A DNA stretch of 64,000 nucleotides from Zychaea mexicana (lineage: Eukaryota; Mucoromycota; Mucoromycetes; Mucorales; Lichtheimiaceae), in the NCBI RefSeq assembly GCF_025766255.1, contig NW_026516736.1, positions 168,077-232,076 of the forward strand, read 5' to 3'. A program made the position numbers and the translations under genes. The notes below the pieces were generated by a model. That model was given only the letters and a program-made list of their open reading frames with translations, searched no databases and was not told the origin of the DNA. Shown here piece by piece: positions 23,052 to 32,929 of the stretch. Each line of letters starts with the position of its first letter. The stretch's first letter is position 1.

Positions 23052-24552
23052 ATACGTGGTTTATTAAGGATTGATAGGATATGGCAGCAAAGATTAGGAG
23101 AATGTATAATTTTAGCGCTCCAATTATATGTCACATTCATCAATAATATAGTTTCTTTCGTTGCGTTTATATACCGCTCTTACATGTAACTATCCATCGT
23201 CGTCACTGTTTTTAAATGTTCCAAGCGTGCCACAGCCTATGTTTGTATACTGAGTATGGTAATACTTTTGTTTTAAAGAAATTTCCTGTCTCTGTGTCTC
23301 TTTACAGTAGCCGTGGCAGTCCGTCGACGTAAATAGCATGGCTATTTGAGAAACCAGTGGGGGAAGCTACTCTGGAGATGGAGCGGGCGCCAGCAATATT
23401 TTCGACAAATAAACAATTCGCACGGACGTTGATACACTGCCGAGTCTGAATCCAGCATTATTAGCATGTGTTTATCCCACAACAGGCAGTCCCACTGACG
23501 CCCTCATATCTAGTAGGGCCTCGCCTCCAAGCAGTCTAAAAACAAACCTGGATGCAGCATTTGCATCAACGATCTATGGACGCTGAGGCAAATATCAGGC
23601 CAAGTTCGGATTCTTTTCAGAGACTTTCCTCGAAAACGGACTGACTTATGGTGCATACTGACTTGAATCGTTAATATATTTGAAATACCGACCCAAAAAA
23701 AGAAAGTGTATCAGAGTTGTCCAAAGTGAATTTTCTGAGATTCTGACCAGCAAGATGTGTTTAATAGCATATTATTATGAAAAAAGGTGTTTTGGAGAGC
23801 TCTGATAGCCATCAAAGTTTTATTGGAATATGAAAATTTACTATGTAGACCCAAGATTTCGATAAGGTGGGAGGGGTAGATCAGTGAGGTGATGTAGGCT
23901 AGTACAGTCTGTGTAACATTGCATTAGTCATGGTTACACAAACACGTTATCCTCATTATCATACTGCTTTTTCACAAGGGTTGTGTTTCCTTCATTGATA
24001 CTCACTCATCGTAGTGAAGCTACACTACTTTGAGATTGATCCAAATAACTCAACCCACTCCGCCATCTTCGTAACCATTAAAATGCAGTAGAGAGAACAC
24101 CACACACATGGATGAATCAAATATTACATAATTAGCACCATATTGATAATCTCTCAAACATGGATCACAATTGAGAATGACTCAGGACCAACTATTATCA
24201 ATACTTCGTTGAAATATAATATCGATAATCTCTCAAACATGAATCAGAATCGAGGATAACTCAGTACCAACCATTGTCAGTACTTCGTTTCAATCTACAG
24301 ACACTGTTCATAAGGACACTTGTAGGCAAGTGTTTGGAATAACTACCGTTATTCTAGGGTTTCGACTACCGTCTCAATGACCAGCTACACCTTCAAAAAA
24401 ATCAAAGATTTTTTCTCGGACCACCCCCATCATATAATGATCATTATCTTTTATTTAAAAATAAAATTTAAAAATTAAATTATATTTTAAAAATAAAAAA
24501 TATTATAATCAACAAATTATTAAACAGTCTTCTACATTATCTGAGTTGAGCG
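23052..24552. other. no gene recognised
   Basis: A 1.5-kb stretch without convincing ORFs. Near 24130-24300 two similar blocks (TTGATAATCTCTCAAACATGGATCA/TCGATAATCTCTCAAACATGAATCA type, about 90 bases apart) form a short imperfect direct repeat with intervening ACTCAG(G/T)ACCAAC. Confidence 0.4.
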
Positions 24553-24708
24553 AAGTGTACCTATCAAAGAGCGGATATCATACGTCGATACTACAACCGT
24601 TGCTTTCGTTATATCCAAGCATACAAGGATATGAAAGACGATCGTGAAGCTGCCAAGATCGTAGAGAAATTTACTTCTAGAAGTTACAAATCCCACCGCA
24701 GAATTATT
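24553..24708 (+). CDS. possible exon of an unknown gene (perhaps upstream part of gene II)
   Basis: A Lys/Arg-rich frame reads RADIIRRYYNRCFRYIQAY and SYKSHRRII and ends exactly at a consensus GTAAGT donor (24709). It resembles a short basic exon that, in my memory, precedes nuclease-like multicopy genes in Mucorales. There is no proof of linkage to the exon at 25828. Confidence 0.28.
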
Positions 24709-25827
24709 GTAAGTGATTAGTTTGTATTTTTACCTCCGTTATTTCTGACTTTCATAAGTAAATGAGTATAGCTATCGATTATGTAATTCCCTGACTAGTG
24801 CAAACATAGAGTATGATATATGAAGAAACATATCGGGTGTTTTGGGTGTTAATCTAGCCGCGGTGTTTCAAAAATTCTCAATTTTCGACAGCTCATGGTT
24901 TAAGTCAGTATGCACCATAACAATGTCTTACTTATTTTCTTCGTTTAAGACTATTGAAGCCTAAATTAATAAAGCATCTTCTTAGATGTTCTCAAACTAA
25001 TCTGTAGGCTATTATAAAACAAGGTAAGAATGCTTAGTTGCTTGTTTGAAATTTGAAAAAAGCTCTCTTTAGTGACTAATCTCTTTTTAAATTAATAGTC
25101 ATGATGGTGCTATAAGTGCTTTTATTGGAGACTGTCTGTAAGTATACGTTTATTCCTTTAGGGTATGGGCTGTTAAACGACATGGAAATCGCTGATATAT
25201 GTTTCTGTTAAACCATAGGCTATATGAAGTACGCGCCGATTTATACTGCTCATATCTTTGGTAAGTTGAAAATGATGACGCGTTGACAAAACCTATATAA
25301 GCTATTAAGGCTAATCATCATCTTTTTAAAAGCAATACTAAAATGGCATAACCTCAGGTAACAGATTCACTACTGTTTTTTAAAATCCTTTTTGCAAGCT
25401 TGAAAGCGTCATCGATTATTTTATTAGCGTGTTTAGTTATGTAGTATCCATAAAATTTAGCCCATAATTATTTTCAATAAAGGTTTTTTTTACACTAATC
25501 CTATTCCAAAATGCAAAGCCTCATCATCTGCATCTCATCGTAAATGAATGGGGGGTGGGGGGACCTGGTTCTTTTTCTGCTGTCCCAATATAGTATCTGC
25601 ATGCGATAACTCAAAAAGGCAACTGGTTTCCTCTTTTTTTTTTGCATGGGTGTGTATGGTTGGACTACAATTCTGTATTTTCTTAACTTTTGTTTTTGTG
25701 ATACTAGGTAACGCCTTTTGTTCACCTCTGCTGGTATCATCTGGGTTTCAAATAACTCCTTATTCTTTGCTTTGATACCAGGTAATGCTTCTTTTTCACC
25801 TCTACTGGTATCAGCGTGTTACTCGCA

Positions 25828-26313
25828 ATGGCTGCTCCGGTTCATTCTCAAGAGCTTCATTCTTTTCTCCTGCCACACAAACACCGACCTGGAACAGATC
25901 TTATGTCTAAACATGTCTTACTGGATCCTACTGTCATGGGCATAGTGATCGATACAGTAGTCAGTCCTGAAGCAAAAAAACAATACTCACCTTGGCCAAC
26001 CGAATGGGTAGATGGAAATAGATCAGACGTCTTGTATATTCCCAACACCCACAATGACGAGCTCCATCCCATTATCGTTGAAGTACAACACACGGTGAAT
26101 AACGATTTTATCCTCAGGCTCATGTCGTATGCGATCTCAGCTTATCGAGAACATAACAAGCGGCCTCTAATCGTAATAACTTTTGCTGTCTCATCCATCA
26201 AATATGAAGTCACTAAGAAAACAATACGCAACAAAAGGCACCCGTTTCTGCTACAATATCCTAGTCAACCTTGGGCTCATAGGTGCTACCTTATAGATAA
26301 TCATTCGATATAA
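25828..26313 (+). pseudogene. gene II, 5' part: PD-(D/E)XQ-like nuclease-fold protein, interrupted by the plasmid palindrome
   Basis: The frame from the Met at 25828 (161 residues) contains RSDVLYIPNT, then HPIIVEVQHTVNNDFILRLM and RPLIVITFAV, then QPWAHRCYLID. D-V-L-Y followed by V-E-V-Q with a hydrophobic strand on each side is the D...ExQ core seen in Rpn-like PD-(D/E)XK proteins. The frame stops at 26311-26313, about 100 bases before the palindrome. A matching C-terminal segment appears on the other side at 37740. Upstream, an acceptor-like AG and two near-identical ACTAGGTAA/ACCAGGTAA repeats precede the Met. Function unknown; many-copy family inferred. Confidence 0.45.
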
Positions 26314-26460
26314 CCAAACGAATTTTATTCTCAGTTTTCTATATAAGCCAAATAAGCTCCAAATACTCAGGTCACCTGGTTCACTTCTTGTGCCCAATAA
26401 AGAGAAACAATGGTATTAGGGGGTAATGGGATTAATATGAAACAGTTATTTATATATCCT

Positions 26461-26507
26461 CCTTTAGAAGGAAAGAATACAAACATACTTCTTTCCTTCT
26501 AGATAGG
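26461..26507. repeat. hairpin at the outer end of the left palindrome arm
   Basis: TTTAGAAGGAAAGA and TCTTTCCTTCTAGA form an 11-bp or longer stem with a loop of about 14 bases. The mirrored copy is at about 37660-37706. Confidence 0.8.
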
Positions 26508-26643
26508 GTCTTATTCAGACATACCTTTTTGAGGTGGATTCTATAAGTATCATATTTAATGAGAAACTAAATGTCTTTATTTTTTGAAAAAAAAATTTTG
26601 TTATTTAATTGATGCTATCTAATTTTATTAATTATTAAAAAAA

Positions 26644-27334
26644 ATGTTTACAAAAATGTCTTTTAAGATTTTAGCGATCGCCCCATTCCCCCTTCATATC
26701 CTGCGATTAACTTTAAACTTAGTTTGGGTTATTTCTAGTTATTGGTTTAAAATACTTATTTATGGATGTAATAGATTATTACAAACTTATAATTCTTTAT
26801 TACAGAATAATATTCTATCCATTATTAAGTTTATTAAACATAAGTATTACTATTCTACAGATAAAAATCATTTTAGATTTGCATCTATATTTTTAATTCC
26901 TAATATTCTAGTTGATTCTATTCATCTTTATTTTTTTAGAATTTATTCACTTCTTAAATGATAATCTTTCTAACATTTTTACAGGCTCTTTAGGTTTAGT
27001 ATTACTAGGTTTATTAATTTATATAAGTTCTGCCCCTAATTCATCTAATACAAATCCTTCATCAAAAAATACTTTTAATGTTAATTTTGGAGATGGAGGT
27101 GTAGGGTCAAATAATCATCCATCAAATAGTAATTCTAATAATAATAAACCAATTACTTCTCCTGGAGTTGCTGCAGGAATTATTTCTGGAACAACAATAA
27201 CTGCTGCAGTTAAAATTGCAAAAACAAATCCTAGAAATAGATTGTTTTTAGGTGTTGTTGGTACTATTAGTGATTTTGCTACTTATGGATTAGGTGAAAT
27301 GATGAATCATAACTATGAAGAAAGAAGAAAATGA
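26644..27334 (+). pseudogene. plasmid ORF-M1, left copy: membrane protein with Gly/Ala-rich segment, one-base frameshift
   Basis: The same protein as the intact 229-aa right copy, but one extra T in the run near 26930 shifts the frame after IHLYF, splitting it into 26644-26961 and 26912-27334. It contains an N-terminal hydrophobic region, a second hydrophobic segment (GLVLLGLLIYIS), an Asn/Ser-rich linker and SPGVAAGIISGTTITAAVKIA. Its stop TGA overlaps the ATG of ORF-M2 (ATGA). Strongly AT-rich. See the right copy for interpretation. Confidence 0.6.
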
Positions 27335-27840
27335 GAGAAATGTGTGAAAGAATGTATTATCACTCTATTGAAAGATCTAGTAGTCCTCCACCAGATGGAA
27401 ACTTCAAAATTAATTCTCCAAATGAAAATAGTAATAATTTTGTAGAATTGATTTCAAAATTCATTGAAAATCCACAAGATGTATTTAATTTATTAAATGG
27501 ATATTTTAGAGGTAGTGATAGAAATCCTACTCCTATTTTAATTTTATGTATTTGTCTATTTACATTTATTGGAATTCTTGGTTGTTTCTTTTTAATTATA
27601 GGTATGTTAAGTAAACTAATTAAAATTGAAGAACGAGAATTTATTAAGAATAGACCTTTATTACATAAATTAGTTTGCCTTATTATTTCCTTAAGAGATT
27701 GGAATAATTTTGTATTATTAATAATTATGTTATTATGTCATATTGGAATTTTAGTTATTTGCTATTATTTAAACGAATCATTCTGGGTTGATGATTCATA
27801 TAAAAGATTATTATTATTATTTTATAATAATAATAAATAA
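27331..27840 (+). CDS. plasmid ORF-M2, left copy: small membrane protein, 169 aa
   Basis: An open frame starts by ATGA overlap with ORF-M1. An Asn/Pro-rich N-terminal 75 residues precede two hydrophobic segments (ILILCICLFTFIGILGCFFL and FVLLIIMLLCHIGILVICYY), then a charged tail ending in an Asn run. Such short, AT-rich membrane proteins accompany dpo and rpo genes on fungal linear mitochondrial plasmids; the assignment here comes from the context (rpo in the right arm) rather than from a recognised domain. The right copy (36390-36899) differs by only a few residues, so both arms have stayed open. Confidence 0.5.
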   Translation: MREMCERMYYHSIERSSSPPPDGNFKINSPNENSNNFVELISKFIENPQDVFNLLNGYFRGSDRNPTPILILCICLFTFIGILGCFFLIIGMLSKLIKIEEREFIKNRPLLHKLVCLIISLRDWNNFVLLIIMLLCHIGILVICYYLNESFWVDDSYKRLLLLFYNNNK

Positions 27841-27959
27841 TCTCCCATGATATCAATATTTATAATTATTATTTTATAAAATTCTCCCCCGTACAGGATT
27901 TTTCATCTCCTAGCAGACGTTTGAACTTTTATTTAGGCAGAAGGGATTCAATTTTAGGC

Positions 27960-28440
27960 AGAGTAGATATGAATATTAATCTGAGTAGACATGAATAAAA
28001 GTTAATCTGGATATGAATAATAATTGATCTGGACATGAATGAAAATCGAGCTGGACATGAATGAAAATCGAGCTGGACATGAATGAAAATTGATCTAGAC
28101 ATAAATGAAAATCGAGCTGGACATGAATATAAATTGACCTGGACATGAATGAAAATCGATCTAGACATGAATGAAAATCGAGCTGGACATAAATATAAAT
28201 TGACCTGGACATGAATAAAGATCGATCTGGACATGGATATAAAACGATCTGGACATGAATATAAATTGACCTGGACATGAATATAAATCGATCTGGACAT
28301 GAGTAAAATCAATCTGGACAAAATATAAATCAATCTATACATGAATGAAATTCGTTCTGGACAAGAATAATAATCAATCTAAACATGAATAATAGACAAC
28401 TTGAACATAATAACAGTCAAACTGGACATTGTTTTAGTCA
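27960..28440. repeat. 22-bp minisatellite, left copy
   Basis: About 20 units related to TCATGTCCAGATCGATTTAT (minus strand, 22-bp period) with variants AGCTCG, AGGTCA and AGATCG. Because 22 is not a multiple of three and the unit has no stop on one strand, long ORFs with 22-residue periodicity appear; these are not regarded as genes. Confidence 0.9.
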
Positions 28441-29927
28441 ACTAAGACATAATAAAAGTTGAAGTAGATAATATATTAAGTGTAGCAGAGCAGAATATTT
28501 GAGTACTTAAGATTTTCAATTCAAGTCAAGACATAATAGAAGTTAAGCAGTACAAAGCCAATGTCAAGATATAGTAGTATGGCTGGTTCACTTGTGACAA
28601 AAAGCTTGTAGGCTAATATACAGGAAATGGCAAGGGTGCGTCAGAGACTCACTACTGTACGCATAAACCTATTTTGCTGCTGTGGGAACAGGGCCTGAGC
28701 GTTTCCCCTCCATTCGATTTACCCGGGTTGAGTTTAACACAGACTGGAGGCTGGAGGCTGAGGTAGGTGGAAAGTGTGGGGTTTGTTAGCAGTAGCAGGG
28801 AGGAAAAACACAACAACCAAAGATCTCATTACCATTCGCCACAGCAAATCAACAGCTTCGACGCACACTTGTAAATGGCTCCTACTCTCTTCACGATGAA
28901 TAAAAAACAAAGAAAACAAAACGGCACAATCCACGGATTTATTGAAAAACGAAATGAAGGTAACTGTTTTCTTAAAAAAAGCATGTGCTCATGATTTATA
29001 AGGAGTAGACCGCCGTTACTGCTGCTTAAAAAAACGCTGGGTAAGTGAACAAGGGAAGGAAAAGGTTATCAGTTATGCTTGAGGTATAGCTTTAGTGGAG
29101 ATATGCCCATTTAGAATTACTGCTTCTTTCTCTTTTTCTCTGTATATACGTGATGCACCATCTTGCACCAATCCAACGTCAAACTTACGTGCGTAATACA
29201 ACATCGTCCTCTACCTGCACAAACGATTCGTACTCACAATAAGAACGACGCAACAATCTTCTTCTCTATTACTCAAACACAATCATATACAACATGGCTC
29301 TGATCCGCCATTGACTTGTAAAATATACAGCCTGACGTACTCACCTTTCACTATCATGTACGCCCATATTACACGATGACGACTATGACGCCGGTCTTTT
29401 GTTTTAATACTTGTATGCTCAAGCACATCATCATCGTAATGACAGTCGTCTCTTTCTTTGCTGTTTGTATACACATCAACGCAATGATAATTATATTTCT
29501 ATGATGAATACACACCACCACAACTATAACCCTCCTCTGCAATTCGCTGTACTCGCACATATACGATGGCAACGACGATTACCTTTTTCTTTTTGCATAT
29601 GCCAACACGAACATTGCCGGTCTTGATGGATAAGGTATATGCTGATGGGTGGTATGTAGGGTTTTATTATTGTTACTGTAGATATTATGGTTGGGATGAA
29701 AAAAATAAAAGTAAAAGATCATACATTATGTAGTCATTATGTTTCAGTTGTCTGCATAAACGGGTGTGAGATGGTATTTCATATTATTACAAGTGCTTCT
29801 ATAAAAACTATAAATATAGCTCTGAGCGGTGATGATAATATGGCAGGGACAAAGAAGAAAACGCGTTTGTTGTTATGAAGGAGGAAGTTTTTTGCTATTA
29901 CAACAGCAACTTTATTTGTTGTTATTA
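28441..29927. other. non-coding part of the left arm and spacer
   Basis: Sequence mirrored in 31372-32330. Apparent ORFs such as 28734-28934 (mirrored at 31829-32029) have no recognisable domain. From about 29630 the mirror similarity stops and spacer sequence begins. Confidence 0.5.
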
Positions 29928-29935
29928 ACAACAAC

Positions 29936-30963
29936 TAGGGATCCGTATCAGAACCGTAGAACCGGAACCGAACCGAACCGAAACCGAGAAAATACGGTTT
30001 GGTTCCTGTCAAGAACCGAACTGGAACCGAACCGGTTCTGTATAAGTAGAACCGAAGAACCGAGAGGCAGAAGATTGCATTTAGCGATTTTGGTAATTAG
30101 TATTAAGTAGGCTATAATGGAAGTTACGAACAATGTTATTCCGAAAAGACCACGAAGTAGTGTATTTGCAAGCCATACTTTATTGAAAAACTTAACAAAA
30201 CCTGCAAAAGCAGAAGGGAGTGAAAAATAGTAAAGAAGAGAAGGAAACAACACTTCTTCTGATGGCAGCTTGCTTTCTCTGTCCATGACGCACATCATTA
30301 CTTGTTCCTCTACTTTGCTACCCACAATGCATTTTTCTCCATGACGTACTACTTTACTAGATTTATCATGGCTTCTTGATCAGTTTTATCAAGTTTGTGC
30401 ATTCCGTTTGAGATTGCGCATTCTGGGGCTCATAACAGAATTATCTTACCCATTCACCCTTTGCCTTTTATGAGACACTATACACTATACACACGTAGAG
30501 ACACAGCAGCTGTATGTACTGGCGGTTGTGGTTCAATTCCTCCAATGTTACAATAACATATTGTACTAGTAATACTAAGTCGCTCTAAGTAAGTACTATA
30601 AGCTCTACTTTTTTTTGTAAAAACTGTGCTTTCATCTTTTAACCTTGCAATGACCCACATCGTATAAAAAATGTTTACATTCTGTTTCTCTTATTCAATT
30701 TGAAATCGCTGTTCAATGTATAACAGTAAACTATTCTTTTTTACTGCAGTATTCAAATATACCGCGACATTTGAACACACACATCAGCTTTCATTTAAAG
30801 ATACCGAATCTTGCCTTTTTTATATATATGATGGGTTCGGTTCTTCGGTTCAATTCTTCGGTTCTACGGTTCTCGTCGGTTCTAGTCGGTTCGGTTCTTG
30901 CTTTAGATGGTTCGGTTCGGTTCCCTTCAAGAACCGAACCGAACCGGACCGTGCGGATCCCTA
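29936..30963. mobile_element. hAT-type MITE, 1028 bp, with 8-bp target duplication ACAACAAC
   Basis: The ends TAGGGATCCG and CGGATCCCTA are flanked by exact ACAACAAC octamers (29928-29935 and 30964-30971). Subterminal regions of about 130 bases are packed with AACCG on the left and CGGTT on the right, forming long imperfect inverted repeats. No transposase is encoded. Ends starting TAGGG and 8-bp duplications are hAT features; the AACCG arrays are probable transposase-binding sites. Confidence 0.88.
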
Positions 30964-30972
30964 ACAACAACT

Positions 30973-31137
30973 ATGAACAACCGACAAGTTAGTACCCTTG
31001 ACGTCATTCGCTACGCTCTCTCTCACTCGACTGTACGTGGAGTTCTTGCACTCATTCCTAATAAAATCGTGTGCGTTCCTCCTGCTGGATGTCAGATCTT
31101 CAAGGATCGCATCTCGGAATTGTGTGGCTACAAATAG
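30973..31137 (+). CDS. weak 54-aa ORF in the palindrome spacer
   Basis: The ATG at 30973 just after the hAT target copy opens a frame reading TLDVIRYALSHSTVRGVLAL and ending SELCGYK. No recognised domain. It may be chance. Confidence 0.15.
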   Translation: MNNRQVSTLDVIRYALSHSTVRGVLALIPNKIVCVPPAGCQIFKDRISELCGYK

Positions 31138-32339
31138 GTTCACAAACGCGAGACTGTGCATGGCACCAGACGCTCTGCCACGCAATATCAATAATTACAA
31201 TAACCATCCTTCACCACGAAACAACATCCTTCGCACTTGTATAACTCTTATAGAACCTTTTTTTGTCTTTCTTATATATCGGCCATCATACTTTATTCTC
31301 ATCCAATCCACATCAACACAAACGGAAAGAAACCCGTCAGTTATCCTTCTTGCTATCTACAGCTCATTCATCCATAAAGACCGGCGATGTTAACATTGTT
31401 ATATGCAAAAGGAAAAAAGTAATCGCGCCAGGCTGTATGTTTTGCAAGCCAATGGCGGATCAGCGCCATGTTGTATATGATTGTGTATGAGTAATGGAGA
31501 AGAAGATTGTTGCGTCGTTCTTATTGTGAGTACGAATCGTTTGTGCAGGTAGAGGACGATGTTGTATTACGCACGCAAGTCTGACGTTAGATTGGTGCAA
31601 GATGGTGCATCAAGTATATACAGAGAAAAAGAGAAAGAAGCAGTAATTCTAAATGGGCATATCTCCACTAAAGCTACACCTCAAGCACAACTGATAACCT
31701 TTTCCTTCCCTTGTTCACTTACCCAGCGTTTTTTTAAGCAGCAGTAACGGCGGTCTACTCCTTATAAATCATGAGCACATGCTTTTTTTAAGAAAACAGT
31801 TACCTTCATTTCGTTTTTCAATAAATCCGTGGATTGTGCCGTTTTGTTTTCCTTGTTTTTTATTCATCGTGAAGAGAGTAGGAGCCATTTACAAGTGTGC
31901 GTCGAAGCTGTTGATTTGCTGTGGCGAATGGTAATGAGATCTTTGGTTGTTGTTTTTTTCCTCCCTGCTACTGCTAACAAACCCCACACTTTCCACCTAC
32001 CTCAGCCTCCAGCCTCCAGTCTGTGTTAAACTCAACCCGGGTAAATCGAATGGAGGGGAAACGCTCAGGCCCTGTTCCCACAGCAGCAAAATAGGTTTAT
32101 GCGTACAGTAGTGAGTCTCTGACGCACCCTTGCCATTTCCTGTATATTAGCCTACAAGCTTTTTGTCACAAGTGAACCAGCCATACTACTATATCTTGAC
32201 ATTGGCTTTGTACTGCTTAACTTCTATTATGTCTTGACTTGAATTGAAAATCTTAAGTACTCAAATATTCTGCTCTGCTACACTTAATATATTATCTACT
32301 TCAACTTTTATTATGTCTTAGTTGACTAAAACAATGTCC

Positions 32340-32850
32340 AGTTTGACTGTTATTATGTTCAAGTTGTCTATTATTCATGTTTAGATTGATTATTATTCTT
32401 GTCCAGAACGAATTTCATTCATGTATAGATTGATTTATATTTTGTCCAGATTGATTTTACTCATGTCCAGATCGATTTATATTCATGTCCAGGTCAATTT
32501 ATATTCATGTCCAGATCGTTTTATATCCATGTCCAGATCGATCTTTATTCATGTCCAGGTCAATTTATATTTATGTCCAGCTCGATTTTCATTCATGTCT
32601 AGATCGATTTTCATTCATGTCCAGGTCAATTTATATTCATGTCCAGCTCAATTTTCATTTATGTCTAGATCAATTTTCATTCATATCCAGCTCGATTTTC
32701 ATTCATGTCCAGCTCGATTTTCATTCATGTCTAGATCGATTTTCATTCATGTCTAGCTCGATTTTCATTTATGTCTAGATCAATTATTATTCATGTCCAG
32801 ATTAACTTCTATTCATGTCCACTCAGATTAACATTTATGTCCACTCTGCC
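32340..32850. repeat. 22-bp minisatellite, right copy
   Basis: Mirror of 27960-28440. Consensus on the plus strand TCATGTCCAGATCGATTTTC with a 22-bp period; some 22 units. The array ends about 80 bases from the truncated end of the RNA-polymerase pseudogene. Confidence 0.9.
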
Positions 32851-32929
32851 TAAAATTAAATCCCTTCTGCCTAAATAAAAGTTCAAACATCCGCTAAGAG
32901 ATGAAAAATCCTGTACTTGTTTAATTTTA

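Larger units (their letters stand above)
26410..29630. repeat. left arm of an ~11.3-kb imperfect palindrome
   Basis: Inverted counterpart of about 31372-37752 at roughly 93-97% identity by eye. From outside inwards: a hairpin, two plasmid-type genes, a 22-bp minisatellite, and about 1 kb of non-coding sequence. It lacks the RNA-polymerase segment of the right arm (a clean deletion at GTAC, near 27893) and contains about 230 extra bases at 29340-29570. Confidence 0.88.

Noticed and set aside
27929..28342. Long ORFs with 22-residue repeats in the minisatellite (also 32421-32778)
   Set aside because: All three frames of one strand are open because the repeat unit lacks stops and its length is not a multiple of three; no start context or domain.
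27960..28440. CRISPR-like array
   Set aside because: The 22-bp units are contiguous variants without unique spacers and lie in eukaryotic DNA.
28734..28934. 66-aa ORF conserved in both palindrome arms (28734-28934 and 31829-32029)
   Set aside because: Identity reflects the inverted duplication, not coding constraint; no domain, and one copy-specific base change near its start is neutral.
30515..30545. GGTTCAATTCC, a match to a tRNA B box
   Set aside because: No acceptor stem, anticodon arm or A box at the right distance; it lies inside the AACCG/CGGTT-rich hAT MITE, which produces such matches by chance.
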